From the NCBI RefSeq assembly GCF_026262505.1, contig NC_067208.1, forward strand, positions 13,463,962 to 13,527,961: 64,000 bases of DNA, in the 5' to 3' direction. The notes below the pieces were generated by a model. It was not told where the DNA came from. It made no database searches and saw only the letters and a list, made by a program, of their open reading frames with translations. The stretch's first letter is position 1. Each line of letters starts with the position of its first letter. The position numbers and the translations under genes were made by a program. This DNA comes from Trichomonas vaginalis G3. Taxonomy: Eukaryota > Parabasalia > Trichomonadida > Trichomonadidae. Of the stretch, positions 10,372 through 21,210 are shown one piece after another.

Positions 10372-10781
10372 TCTAAAAGATTGATCTACCTTCGACTTTT
10401 TGATGTCAATCATACAATTAATTATATGAGTTTCTCAAAAAGTCGATTTTGGTCTGGTCAGATTTAGTGAAAACTATACCTATTTCCTTTTATAAATAAT
10501 TTTGCATAATAGCGATTATGACGAAAATGCCCTCATTATTATGAAAAAGAAGCTTGGAAAAGAAATTAACAATATTTAAATTTTTATAGGCATGTATCAT
10601 AGAAGAATGAATACCATCTTCAATGTGATACAATTAATATGATTTAGATGGTAATGGTTTTCAATCAATAATGATTTTTTTCTAAAAATGAAAGAAAATT
10701 ATATAAAATAACTAAATCATATAATTAAGATCAACAATAATGATGAGAGTTTACTTTATCTAAGAAAAAAACATTAAGTAA
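10372..10781. other. Gene-free AT-rich stretch
   Basis: Lies between the beta-helix pseudogene and the 3' end of the radial-spoke gene. I see no frame or structured repeat. Confidence 0.6.
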
Positions 10782-11873
10782 TTAATTTGATTCGGATTCG
10801 CTAACATGTTCTTCATCTTCTTTTGGTTCTTCTTCCTTCTTTTTAGCCGCCTCGCGTTCTGCTGCCTTCTGGAGTGCATTGCGGATATTAACGGCTGCAC
10901 GATCTTCGATGAGAGTTTCTCTCAACAAGAAGTATGACATCTTTGCATCCTCCTGTTTCTTTTGGATCCTTTCTTTCCTTGTCTGAGTTTGTTTTTCCTT
11001 GACGATTTCTGAAGCTTTTGACTGAGCTGATTCCTGAAGTTCTAATAGGAAATCCTTCTGAGTAATAGCAAGTGCAACTTCGCTTGAGAGCCATGGTAAG
11101 AATTGTGTTCTAACTTCTTCTTCAACTTCATCATAATAAGTAAGAGAATCGAAGACTTTCTTAACAATTTCTTCTGCGTATGATTCTGCAAATCCGCGTG
11201 TAGAAATATCTTTGTTCTTTTCGTTCTTTTCTTGGTAATGCCGTTCTCTTTGTTCCTCGCGACGCTTTGATTCGTCGTGGGTTCTTTTTGTTGCTGCTTC
11301 ACGCTTTTGAAGATTAGCAAGAGTAATATTGCGGCCAACTTCATAATTATCACGATGCTGGCGAAGATTTTTAAGTTCTTCTTCCTCTTGGACTTCTCTA
11401 AGAGCTCTGTCGAGGATATTTTGTACTAAAATGATTGTTCTTGGTTTAACTTCAGTATCAAAATCGAAAAGTTCTGCTGCATTTGTTTGAGTTTCGACAT
11501 CTATTCCAGGTTCGTCTTTAACTTCTTGAGGAGTAGCTGGTCTTTCGATGTATGTTTCTGCGGCTGTAGCTACATCATCTTCAATAGGTCTTTCAATCTC
11601 AGAAAGAATTGGTTCTTGATTTATTTGAGAAACCTCTTCTTCCTCGGGATGAACATCTTCTTCGCGTTCTTTTGGTGGTGGAATTGGTTTTGGTTTGTAT
11701 TTAATTGGTTTAACTTGATCGGTTTGTGGTTTATGATGTGAATAGACTGAGCCTCTCGCAACACGCGGATCAACAGAGATATGCCAGAACGTTCTGGGCT
11801 GATCTTCATCTCTGTACAACTGAGCATTCGTAACTGTCTTAGGCGCCGCGTTGTAGGTGAAGGTAGTTGTCAT
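10782..11873 (-). CDS. RSP3: Radial spoke protein 3 homologue (RSPH3/RSP3), 363 aa
   Basis: RSP3 anchors the radial spoke to the axonemal outer doublet and binds protein kinase A in the flagellum. The N-terminal phrase TFWHISVDPRVARGSVYSHH corresponds to the conserved RSP3 start (DPRVxRGxTY). The GIDVETQTN motif (about residues 123-131) and the following IILVQNILDRALREVQEEEE…RQHRDNYEVGRN block are the RSP3 core with its amphipathic PKA-binding helix. The C-terminal third is a long charged helix ending in acidic Ser/Glu residues. ATG at 11,873 fits the conserved N-terminus. Shorter than the Chlamydomonas protein (about 516 aa). Its presence indicates a motile flagellated organism. Confidence 0.8.
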   Translation of the reverse strand: MTTTFTYNAAPKTVTNAQLYRDEDQPRTFWHISVDPRVARGSVYSHHKPQTDQVKPIKYKPKPIPPPKEREEDVHPEEEEVSQINQEPILSEIERPIEDDVATAAETYIERPATPQEVKDEPGIDVETQTNAAELFDFDTEVKPRTIILVQNILDRALREVQEEEELKNLRQHRDNYEVGRNITLANLQKREAATKRTHDESKRREEQRERHYQEKNEKNKDISTRGFAESYAEEIVKKVFDSLTYYDEVEEEVRTQFLPWLSSEVALAITQKDFLLELQESAQSKASEIVKEKQTQTRKERIQKKQEDAKMSYFLLRETLIEDRAAVNIRNALQKAAEREAAKKKEEEPKEDEEHVSESESN

Positions 11874-12170
11874 TGAGTAACGAACTTTAGTTTACAAAAG
11901 TTTACAAATTTCAAATCTAATAAAAATTTATGAAACTATCACTAAATTGTTAGTTTGAATATGGCTTTCTTTAGATACTTAAAATTTTGCTTTTATTCAT
12001 TTAATTTTGTCGGATTTTGATTGAAATGTCATCAAAATGAATTATATCAATTATAAATCATCTTTTCTACTCTAATCAAGTCAAAAGACATTCGGAAAAC
12101 AATATATTTGCGGATGATATAGTCCAAAAATATCTAAAGACAAATCATTTCCGAATGAATGGATTAATGT

Positions 12171-13645
12171 AAGGATGTCAATTCGGAAAATTGTTTTCAT
12201 TTTAGGAGAATATAATTTTCCTTTTGGAAAATTTAAAAAGTGAGACGCGCAGGATTCGAACTTTTTTAAACGTTGATTTAAATGAATTTTAGTGTGAAAT
12301 ATAAGGATAATATCATATTTAAAATAAGAATATACTAGTTTAAGTGGTATAATTTTTTTCGATAAATTTGAGAGCATGTACGTTTAGGGCATCAAAAGTG
12401 TCAATTCGCTCAGCGAAAGCTGAGCTAGCTTCGTTCTCGAAAGAATAAGGAAGGAGTGAAGGAGAATGATACAGAAGTTGACACATTCATATCATTTCAA
12501 CAAATTTTGATCAAATTGAAATTCAATGAAATTCAATTCAATTCATATCCTTCAGTCAGTACATTGACATCCTTCTACATCACAATGATAACTCGTACAT
12601 CAATAGTTCTACAACTAACTCAGAAAAAACAAGATTATTACTTCCTGCTTACAGCTTTTAAAAAGTTTCGATGATAAAAATCACTCTACTCTCGTTTATC
12701 GACATATGGTGATAGTAGGTAAACGTATTCTTATCGATATTAATAAAAATATTTTTACGAAAATCTTATCCAATTAGAGAGTTATTCATAAAGTATATGA
12801 TAATTATAATTACTTTATCTTTGTTTTATCTTTGAATAAACAATTTAATTTAAATTGCATAATATTTTTTGGTTGAAAGACAGGAAACTTAGTTGAGTTT
12901 GTATTATTTTTATCGTTTAATTCATCGTATCAGTGAGTGATCCAGATATTTAAGATATTTAGAAAAAAAATTATTAATTTGATTAACAAATTTTAATCAA
13001 AATAGCAAAAATCTATTTGATAGCTGTAAGCAAATAATAATTTCTATTTCAAGCAAAATCACTTATTTTCATCTAAACGTATAAAATTGTCAATTTTATG
13101 AGAATAAATTGAAAATCTCATGAAATATAAAGGAGAGTAATATTTTTCAATTTTTTCTCTCAAATATTTTCTATTGTGAATTTTCTTGTTATCAAAAAAT
13201 AATTTTAATATTTGTTTATTTCATTACATACAATAAAATTTTAAAAACTCTATTTCTTCTCAAGAAAATTTTTTCCTTCATATGAAGAAACATTTTGTTC
13301 TCCATTTGATACTGAGTCTAAATCTCGATTTTTGAATTTTCTTCTTTCCAAATTTCTTTTTTCCAAATTAGAAGTTTAATTCAAATTTTCAATAGTTTAT
13401 ATATTTTCTCAAACCGTCTTAGATTTTCTCACTTTTTAGGGATTTTCTCTCAAAATATACAAAAATAGTAATACCAATACATGTGTCTAATATACTTTCA
13501 AACCATCGTGACAAAATTCAAAAACGAAGAGTTCTTCTCTCCAAATTTTTTTCAAAATCAAAAAAATGAGATAAAAAAGTACGTTTGGAAATTCATTTTT
13601 AGCATTTTAGGAATTTTCTCACTTTTCTTCCAAATTGACATCCTT
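12171..13645. mobile_element. 1.47-kb non-autonomous TIR element, copy B (most complete)
   Basis: Begins AAGGATGTCAATTCGG and ends in its inverse CCAAATTGACATCCTT. The flanking decamers GGATTAATGT and AATTTAATGT share their last seven bases, compatible with a worn 9-10-bp target duplication. It is nearly identical to copies at 5573-7043 (same orientation) and 25,808-27,287 (inverted). It has no coding capacity that I can support. It carries the 7-bp-stem hairpin GCTCAGC-GAAA-GCTGAGC at 12,408-12,425. It fills the gap between the RSP3 gene's promoter region and the TKL kinase's 3' end. Confidence 0.8.
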
Positions 13646-13835
13646 AATTTAATGTTTAGTTGTTTGGAGTTATGATGATGTTTACAAGATTCTTCTGGGT
13701 TATAAAAAAAACGTTCATAAAATTTTAATAAAATTTTATGGATAAATATATCAACAATGAAAAACTAATATGATTAAGATCAAATCATAACAAATAACAG
13801 TCAAAATTTATAATAAAAATAAAACAAAACAAAAA

Positions 13836-16298
13836 TCATGATAAATATTGTTGAAGCGAGGCGACATAGTTCTTGTAACTAGATACTTGCTTCAATTTAT
13901 GAAGTACGTGCTTGAAATCATAGGTCTTCAGGAGCTCTTTGACCTTTTCATTTGTACTCATCACAGTTAGAGCCGAAAGAGCCGGGAAAGTGTACTCTGA
14001 CTCGTCCTTGAGCATTTCGAAAAGATTAGGAACATATAACAAAAAGTCTTCAATGAAAACTTTTCGAGATATCGTTTCAAATAATCCAATCATTCCTTTT
14101 GTGAGGTCTGGAAGCTTGAACGCTGATACAACCTGTATATACTTCTTAAAGAAGTCTGTTTCAGATAGTTTGATGTACAATTTAGGTTCATCAAACATTT
14201 TAATTAAAATATTTGTAATTGTAGGGATAAATTCAGAAGTATTATGATCAAGAATGCTCGAAAGAAGTTTGCAGAATGATGAGGACTTGGCAATCTTAGG
14301 TCTGAGGTTTTTCGTTGAGACAATCATGATAATAATTCCTAATCTGTAATCAAAAGTTGATTCTGTGTTGGGCATCCATGTCCTTGAGTGCTTGAGAAGT
14401 GCGGAACCAATTTTATCTGGGCTGTCGCAGAACAAATCAAGTAATTCGTAAAAAGCCAATTTTGATTTTGGAAAAACTTGAATCAATTTGTAAACTATGC
14501 CTTCAGTTATATCGATCTGCGGCTTCCTAATTAAATAGGCAGCAACAAGATCAACAAGGGCCTCGTTCAAAAGGTGTTTTTCGATAATTTCAGGTTTGAT
14601 TACGATTTTTGAGTCAAAATAGTTGATAATGAACTTGTAACTCTCAGCAACAACTTCTTCGTCAGTTCCAATTGAAATTGTTTTGAGGAAAATTTCGGAA
14701 AATTCTCCAAATCTGTTTGCGAGAGCTGTTTCATTGGAGGAGAACACGTAGTTGAGTAATCTGAGGTAGTTCAAGCCGGAAAATCTCAGGAACTCCCTGT
14801 AGTTTTCGAGAATGAAATCGACCACAACTTTCATATAGATCAAATGGTCTCCTGGCTTGAAATACAGGTTCAGCAAGCGTATTATATGGTCGCAGTTCTC
14901 CGAAATGTACGGTCTGAGCAAGTTCAAGAAGTCTTGGTTCATTATTGAAGGATAAAAGGTCATAGAAATCACGAAAACCATCAAAGTTCCCTCTCTTATA
15001 TTTTTATTCTTCAAGGGAAGTGAGAAATAAAGACCGGATTCGATCATTGATTTGAGTAGATTTACATCTTTAGAGATAACTCTTATCATTGGTAGAATAA
15101 TTCTGATCTGTACGTTGACATCTGTAATAACAGCGATGATTTCTTGTATAACTGTGAAGAATTCCTTAGCTGTAATCGCATTTATTGTTTCGATCGCTTT
15201 AAAGTAGTTATTTATGAATTCAGGGTCCGACGGATTCAATACTAATACCCAATCCGTTGATTCTGAGCTCTTCGATGATATCGTTGACTTTGATTTCCTC
15301 TGATGAGGAGTAGATGGAGGGGTAATCTTAGGGACAGAGCGCCTTCTGCCACCAGAACTATGCGGTGTTGACAAATGCCGAGAGGGATGGTCCTTGTGAT
15401 GCATGAAATTCTTGAATTCATCTTGTTCTGTTCCATGATAATAAACTTTGCCATCTTTAAACTCCCTTACGATCTCTTTGAATGTCGGACGTTTATCAGG
15501 GTCTTTATCCCAACATCTAGAAATGAGAGATTTCAAACCTGGTTGTATAATTTTAGGAAATTCTGGTCTTTCGTCCTTTTGAGTGACCGCGTAAGCAATT
15601 TGGATATCGGACATGCCTTTGTAAGGTGTAGTCTCTTTAAGCATTTCCCATAAAATGATGGCATATGCGTAGACATCGATTTTATTCGTATAAGGTCTGT
15701 TAAAGATTAATTCGGGTGACATGTAATGTGGTGTTCCGACATCTCTTGTCATTGTTGAATTTGGATTTGGCTGTTCTATTTCATATACGCGTCTTGAAAG
15801 TCCAAAATCGCAAATAACTGGATAAAGGTTGTCGCGAAGTAAAATATTTCTTGATTTAATATCTCTATGTATTATATTGTGTTCGTGTAGGTATTGTAAT
15901 CCTCTTGCTATGCCATAAGCGATGATTGATTTATTTGTTGCGCTTAAATCTGGAGAACCTTCTTTGTGGTTGATTGCATTGAATAGAGTACCGCATGGTA
16001 TGTATTCTGTGATTATCGAAAATGGATATTTTAGAGTGCATCCAAAGAATGGCAATAAAAATTTGTTTTTGCATACAGCTAATATCTCCGCTTCACGAAC
16101 AAAAAGTTTCAAATCTTGTCCTTTAAGTTCTTTCGTATATAATTTCTTAATCGCACGCTTCTTTTGCGTGTTAATGTGAGTTGCCAAAAAAACCTCTCCG
16201 AAAGCACCTGCACCAATACTATCACCAATTTTAAACTCACTAAGATCCACTGAATATGAGCGAAGATCTCGAGAAACCATGTCCGAGATATCACTCAT
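13836..16298 (-). CDS. TKL-family protein kinase with helical-repeat C-terminus, 820 aa
   Basis: An intact serine/threonine kinase domain spans about residues 20-285: glycine loop GAGAFGEV (29-36), catalytic Lys51 in RAIKK, Glu69, HRDIKSRN (144-151), DFGLS (164-168), then MSPEL in place of APE. The RDIKxxN and GTPHYMSPE signatures fit the tyrosine-kinase-like group that is expanded in trichomonads. A Ser/Pro/Lys-rich linker follows (about 290-345), then about 470 residues of helices resembling ARM/HEAT repeats. ATG at 16,298 is chosen because the extra upstream codons begin only at TTG. An initiator-like TCATT lies 10 nt before it. Signalling role and substrate are unknown. Confidence 0.85.
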   Translation of the reverse strand: MSDISDMVSRDLRSYSVDLSEFKIGDSIGAGAFGEVFLATHINTQKKRAIKKLYTKELKGQDLKLFVREAEILAVCKNKFLLPFFGCTLKYPFSIITEYIPCGTLFNAINHKEGSPDLSATNKSIIAYGIARGLQYLHEHNIIHRDIKSRNILLRDNLYPVICDFGLSRRVYEIEQPNPNSTMTRDVGTPHYMSPELIFNRPYTNKIDVYAYAIILWEMLKETTPYKGMSDIQIAYAVTQKDERPEFPKIIQPGLKSLISRCWDKDPDKRPTFKEIVREFKDGKVYYHGTEQDEFKNFMHHKDHPSRHLSTPHSSGGRRRSVPKITPPSTPHQRKSKSTISSKSSESTDWVLVLNPSDPEFINNYFKAIETINAITAKEFFTVIQEIIAVITDVNVQIRIILPMIRVISKDVNLLKSMIESGLYFSLPLKNKNIREGTLMVFVISMTFYPSIMNQDFLNLLRPYISENCDHIIRLLNLYFKPGDHLIYMKVVVDFILENYREFLRFSGLNYLRLLNYVFSSNETALANRFGEFSEIFLKTISIGTDEEVVAESYKFIINYFDSKIVIKPEIIEKHLLNEALVDLVAAYLIRKPQIDITEGIVYKLIQVFPKSKLAFYELLDLFCDSPDKIGSALLKHSRTWMPNTESTFDYRLGIIIMIVSTKNLRPKIAKSSSFCKLLSSILDHNTSEFIPTITNILIKMFDEPKLYIKLSETDFFKKYIQVVSAFKLPDLTKGMIGLFETISRKVFIEDFLLYVPNLFEMLKDESEYTFPALSALTVMSTNEKVKELLKTYDFKHVLHKLKQVSSYKNYVASLQQYLS

Positions 16299-16929
16299 TT
16301 TTTTCAATGAAAAATTGTTGAAGAAAGTTTACAGCGCAGAAAAGGTGACAGTCTCATCTTCCGAAAATTTTGCAGCTATTGCATAACTCAAATTCCTCTT
16401 TTTAAAAAATCCCTTTGATGCTATTGTTAACAGTCTTAAAGAAGTCAACTACAATGCAAAGAAACTGATCAATATGTAAATTAGATAAGCTCCTTTTAGT
16501 TGATATCACTCATTGCATGGCTTGATTTTGAATTATTAGATTAGAACAATGCTTATATGGCTGACAAACTGTTGGAGTTTAATTATTTTATTACTCATCC
16601 AACATTCATGTTTTATTACCACTCCAAAATTAATTACCGAATCTATTTATATATAAATGAAATTAGATTAAAGAAGCTATATTATAAGTGTGTTTAGACT
16701 GCGCAAGATATGTTTATTCAATATCAAAAGATTTAATTAAGCGGATTAAGACCTTTAACTAAGTAAATATTCTCTAAAAAGATAAAATTAAGATATATGT
16801 GAATGATATTCCACTATTAAAGTCAAATTCAAAAAAAATAAAATATTATTGAAATCAAAATGTTGAGTATTGATTAAATATTTGAGCTTTTATGAGTACA
16901 ATACATATTTTTATTCCTAAAAGATAAAT
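16299..16929. other. Intergenic, kinase promoter and 3' region of upstream gene
   Basis: About 630 bp of AT-rich DNA between two minus-strand genes. Apart from the initiator-like site at 16,306 I see no gene or repeat. Confidence 0.6.
16306..16310 (-). promoter_or_regulatory. Initiator-like TCATT, 10 nt before kinase ATG
   Basis: Matches the established trichomonad initiator TCA(C/T)(A/T), in which transcription starts at the A, just upstream of the start codon. Confidence 0.4.
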
Positions 16930-18306
16930 TTACAAAGAAAATTTTGAATAATATTTAGAAAATTCCTTAGAATAAGCGGAAGATGGAAAAGTAGCTTGAA
17001 CTCCATAAGCTATCCATGTCCCAGTACCACTTTGGATGATTGTGTCTAATTCATCGTACATCAAAGCAGAATATCCGCAAAATTTCGAATTTTCTTGGAA
17101 ATCCTTAATGGTGAAGGCCAGATTTAAGTGCTGGAATGGTAATGTCTCTAAAACTTCAGAAACAACATTATCATCTGAAATCTTTGCAATTGTTGCTAAA
17201 GGAACACCCGTATTAGAGAAAGAAATGAGTGGGCGGTCATAACCAATCAATGCGTACTTAGATGATGTATCACAGTACTTGGAATTGGTACAAATTAACG
17301 TATCGGCAAAAGTGACGGTTTTATTTCCTCTTTTGAATTTCTGAGGAATCTGACATTTTGACGGGTCCTTTGTATCTTTGAGGCATTGAAGTGTTGTTGG
17401 TACCCAGTTCATTGGGTTCCTGAGATTGGGACAAAGGATTCTTTCTTCTTCTGATGTCAAAAGATTCGATAAAAAGACAGATGTGTGGCCATGATTGCAA
17501 TTGTTGGTTCTAACAAAGAAAGCTCCCTTTGTATTCTCTTTCTGGCTGATGTTGACGAAAGATTTCGGACTATATTCATCAGAATACCCAACAATTAGTA
17601 ATGTTTCGTTTTCTACTGGAATTTGTTTGCCTGATCTGGAAAATGTATAGTCTGAGCTGCTCAAAAATGGAATTTCGAATGTTTCTGGAGTAGTTTGGGA
17701 ATATTCACAGGATTTACTCGATTTGTAGAGATCTAGAGTGCATGGGAAGAAATATCTCTCTTGTAGTTTGGTGTATTTGATAGCTATTGGGTAATTCGCT
17801 TCAACAATTTTTTGTTTTATATCTCTGATGTTGCTTGACTTGAATTGCACATTGAAACTGAATTTAACAGCACTATTTGAGCCTATTGGATGTAATAAAT
17901 CATCTGTTATCGATTTAACATGTGATAATTCTTGTAAATCTGTTGCTTTTGGATGCTTGGCGAGGATTTTGTCGATATGTTGTGCTGAAAACTGCAAATA
18001 TTGATCTTCCTTCATGTATTTCTGAGAATATCCTGTATCTTTATAGAAAGATGAAAATAAACCGGCTAATGTTGAGGCAAATGTAGTGGCTTTACTTTCT
18101 TCTTTAGCAACAGGAACTATATACAATGAATCAATAATAGCTCTAGCAAAAATTGGCTTTCCTGGAGTAAGTCTTGTTGTATCTTTTTTAATTTGTTTTG
18201 CAAGTACCATATTTCTTGATGATAACACTAAAGCGGCAAATGCTAGGAATGTTGACACTACTGCAAATGAAACAATATCAAAAGTAGTTCCTACTCCTCG
18301 CTTCAT
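16930..18306 (-). CDS. Membrane-anchored papain-like protein, probably a degenerate peptidase, 458 aa
   Basis: A single hydrophobic segment near residues 12-30 predicts a signal anchor, with the rest outside or lumenal and rich in Cys and possible N-glycosylation sites. The stretch LLIVGYSDEY…GAFFVRTNNCNHGH (about residues 235-280) resembles the C-terminal half of C1A cysteine peptidases (HAVLIVGY…GxFIVKNSWG…GHS). The segment IKQKIVEANYPIAIKY resembles the preceding 'ENGPVSVGI' region. The catalytic His position appears replaced by Glu/Thr (ETLLIVGY), and no convincing active-site Cys box is visible, suggesting a non-catalytic relative. The family call is tentative; a plain lineage-specific membrane protein is the alternative. 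Confidence 0.5.
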   Translation of the reverse strand: MKRGVGTTFDIVSFAVVSTFLAFAALVLSSRNMVLAKQIKKDTTRLTPGKPIFARAIIDSLYIVPVAKEESKATTFASTLAGLFSSFYKDTGYSQKYMKEDQYLQFSAQHIDKILAKHPKATDLQELSHVKSITDDLLHPIGSNSAVKFSFNVQFKSSNIRDIKQKIVEANYPIAIKYTKLQERYFFPCTLDLYKSSKSCEYSQTTPETFEIPFLSSSDYTFSRSGKQIPVENETLLIVGYSDEYSPKSFVNISQKENTKGAFFVRTNNCNHGHTSVFLSNLLTSEEERILCPNLRNPMNWVPTTLQCLKDTKDPSKCQIPQKFKRGNKTVTFADTLICTNSKYCDTSSKYALIGYDRPLISFSNTGVPLATIAKISDDNVVSEVLETLPFQHLNLAFTIKDFQENSKFCGYSALMYDELDTIIQSGTGTWIAYGVQATFPSSAYSKEFSKYYSKFSL

Positions 18307-18761
18307 TTGTCAAAATGTCAAATTGGCAAAAATCAAAAATGTGAATTGAAATTTAGTTAGAAATTCGTTTTTAATATGATATTTTCTCTTGTATATGATA
18401 AGGAAATGTTTTCATTCTTCTTGATCAGAAAGATATGAATAATCTTCATGAATGTTAGGAATGGAATCGTCATTCTAAGTCTAAAATGATCACATTGCAT
18501 TTGAATTTCAATATACCCGAAATACTGGGATAAAAATTAATTTGACCTGATAATTGAATCAGGATTTCAATGAAATCTAAAATCCAATCATTTATTTTAT
18601 TGATTAAGGAAAAAAGTAATACTAAATTATCAAAAACATAAAGAGAATGAGTTTATTCTTATAAAAAATAAACTCGTTTTTCACAAATTTCATCTCCAAT
18701 TCAATTTTTTCAATGAGATTCTCTCAAATTTTCTATGGATTATTGAAAAAATGAGTTTATC
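18307..18761. other. Intergenic AT-rich stretch between two minus-strand genes
   Basis: Contains no supported feature. The sequence immediately before the gene at 18,306 has two TTTGACA-like repeats, but no clear initiator. Confidence 0.5.
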
Positions 18762-20663
18762 TTATTCCACTAGAGATTTGTCAAATAATTCGTTATTTCT
18801 TGTTTCTCTTCCTTTGAGAGACTTCATAACGAAAATGATTGTGAAAACTAGCAAAACAATTGGGATGAGAACGAAGCATGGAGAAGTGAGAGCGAAACCA
18901 AGTCCAAACCATGACCAAGTCTTGTATGCGTAATAAGAACATCCAGCCAATGTTCCCAAGTAAACTAACAAGTCAATAGCGAACACCCACGATAAGCAGA
19001 ATGTTGCTTTAATTGATGAAGAAATGAAAGCGAAACCTAACACTACAAAGTATAGGTACCAAACAGCGAATTGTTGTCCTTCAAACTGGAATATGTTTAT
19101 AGCATTTGCTACGTATCCCCAGCTCCAATACATTGCTGGTTTCTTGTCCAAAGCGAAAACATTCAAAGGAAGAATCAATGGCCAAATTGTTGCAAGAATT
19201 GCTCCGAGTTTAATAAACTTAGGAGAATTGTACAATCTATTTCTAACTAATATGAAACCACCGAATATAGCAAACATCCAATGGCTGTTGTTGTTCTTTC
19301 CAATGATCCATTGTTCTGCTTGACTTCCAACAGTCGAAAAATTGACAGGTAACGTGATAACAATAGAAACAATTAAAAACCAAGCGAACAAAAATGTATA
19401 AGCAATGGAATGCTCAGTTAAATAACTCTGTTCATCGAAACCTCTTACTGTTGGATTGACCGTAAATGAGATGTTTCCTTCCCAATCACCGACCATCGTC
19501 AAGTTATGATATCCATTTGAAAACTCTGCTTCCATTGTGCATAACCAGACACTTTCTTCGATCTGTCTGTTGCAGTTTAGCTTGCCATTAGCTGACCCTC
19601 TGACACTCAAGTTGCCAGGGGTTTCTCCGAAGTAAAGAGCTCTGATTCTTGTCTTTCTTTCTGAGAAAATATCGAGTCCTGAAACTTGTTTCACTGGAGA
19701 AGGAGCTGTCATGACTGCTACGTGATCTTTTGTGATGTCTACTTCATGGTAGGTGATTCTCCTGTTGTCATATGTGATTAAACCAACTCTGTCGTTGTAG
19801 AAAAGCCATGGAGTTCCAATTACTTCTAATACGTCTCCGAAATGTTGGAAAACTGGATGCTCTGGGTGTCTGTGGCCACAAAGAATCATGCGGACATTGG
19901 ATGTGCGCTTTAAGTACTGAGCATATGATGATGAAGAATCCATTCCGTTATTTGGATACCACATCAATGCTGGATGATGGTGAGCAAGTATTTGGATGTC
20001 ATCGTTGTTGTTTATAATCTCGTTAGTGACATTCTTGATAATACCGTACTTTGGAGAAGTAAACCAAGTAAGATCAATCGGAGGAGTTGGGAACTGGAAT
20101 GGATTGATAGCTAGAATGGATGCTGTAATGCCTGGAATATCGAGCGGTATTCTTTTCATTTGAAAATCGGAAAAATTGTATAAAGTATTATTTGCATAGT
20201 GATGCTTAGAGTCATAGCTGATGAGATCGTAGATATCGTGATTTCCAGCAACTTGAACTAGTCTGGAATCGCCTGTTAAGTTCAATTCGGCTAATAATTT
20301 CTTGTATGCGTTCCAATCATTTTCGTGTTGATATGTATAGGGACGTTTCGCTCCTTCATCTTTGTTGTCAACTAAATCTCCTGTCAAAATGATTTTCTTT
20401 GGCTTTAAAAGATTAATTGATCTATTTAATTGGTTTAAAATGTTTTCGTAACTTCCCTTACGAGTTGAACTGACATGAAGATCAGTTCCATGAAGGAACC
20501 AAGTTGGTATTTCTGAGTCATTAAATGGACTAGTTCTTGCTTGTGAAAAGAAGTCCTTTGTAGTGACTTTTCTGGGTGTAATTACGATAGATAAGAGTGG
20601 TAGACTTATAATAATTATCCATACATACTGGCTAAGAAAGTATGGAATAATTCTCAACTTCAT
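18762..20663 (-). CDS. TMEM62-like transmembrane metallophosphoesterase, 633 aa
   Basis: A calcineurin-like phosphoesterase domain follows an N-terminal membrane segment (about 12-30). Metal-binding motifs run in order: TDLH (60-63), LTGDLVDN (93-100), AGNHD (139-143), AHHHP (227-231) and GHRH (263-266). All expected Asp, Asn and His ligands are present, so it should be active on the lumenal or external side. A beta-rich segment follows, then about five to six hydrophobic helices in the last 220 residues, as in human TMEM62 (643 aa). The C-terminus is cytoplasmic-looking and basic. The substrate is unknown. Two overlapping initiator-like TCATT sites lie 12-16 nt before the ATG. Confidence 0.85.
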   Translation of the reverse strand: MKLRIIPYFLSQYVWIIIISLPLLSIVITPRKVTTKDFFSQARTSPFNDSEIPTWFLHGTDLHVSSTRKGSYENILNQLNRSINLLKPKKIILTGDLVDNKDEGAKRPYTYQHENDWNAYKKLLAELNLTGDSRLVQVAGNHDIYDLISYDSKHHYANNTLYNFSDFQMKRIPLDIPGITASILAINPFQFPTPPIDLTWFTSPKYGIIKNVTNEIINNNDDIQILAHHHPALMWYPNNGMDSSSSYAQYLKRTSNVRMILCGHRHPEHPVFQHFGDVLEVIGTPWLFYNDRVGLITYDNRRITYHEVDITKDHVAVMTAPSPVKQVSGLDIFSERKTRIRALYFGETPGNLSVRGSANGKLNCNRQIEESVWLCTMEAEFSNGYHNLTMVGDWEGNISFTVNPTVRGFDEQSYLTEHSIAYTFLFAWFLIVSIVITLPVNFSTVGSQAEQWIIGKNNNSHWMFAIFGGFILVRNRLYNSPKFIKLGAILATIWPLILPLNVFALDKKPAMYWSWGYVANAINIFQFEGQQFAVWYLYFVVLGFAFISSSIKATFCLSWVFAIDLLVYLGTLAGCSYYAYKTWSWFGLGFALTSPCFVLIPIVLLVFTIIFVMKSLKGRETRNNELFDKSLVE

Positions 20664-21210
20664 TTATATAAAAATGAATGATTTTTATACCAAAAGCACT
20701 TTTGGTCCATAAAAATATGGGATATGTTAATGTTTTACAACAGATCTATGTTTAATAGAATCGTAAATAATCGAATCAGAACATGTAGTAAATCAAGAAT
20801 TAGACTACGCTATAATCAAATGATCACATATTAACTAGGCTCATTGTGTTGCCTATCAAAATTTTTAGAGCAAACAGAAGATGTGTTAAGGGTTTAAACC
20901 GACCATTTATCTCCTCTCAAAATTTTCAACTTGTGATTTAGGTCCAAATAACTGGTATGTATACAATTCCCATAAAGTATCTGCTTTAGATGTTCCTAAA
21001 GGTGAAGAATTCATCAATGACTCTTAGTCAGCCCTCTTTTTGCATGATAATGATTAATTTGGGTATTCAACTATGCAGTCCTTGAGTCATAATTGATATG
21101 TATGTCATATGTAAAAAGTGGGTATACAGATACAGATATCAACTTTCAACAAAAAATTTTTTTGGTGGAAGTTCAGAAAAGTGCCATCGTAAATTTGTAA
21201 AAGTGCCAAA
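20664..21210. other. Divergent promoter region between TMEM62-like and AP-3 delta genes
   Basis: About 550 bp, AT-rich, with no frame. The AP-3 side ends in two AAAGTGCC(A/C) repeats, the second (AAAAGTGCCAAA) directly abutting the ATG at 21,211. AAAGTG also occurs before several other starts in the window. Confidence 0.5.
20673..20681 (-). promoter_or_regulatory. Two initiator-like TCATT sites before TMEM62-like ATG
   Basis: TCATTCATT read on the minus strand gives two overlapping matches to TCA(C/T)(A/T), 12 and 16 nt upstream of the ATG at 20,663. Confidence 0.4.
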
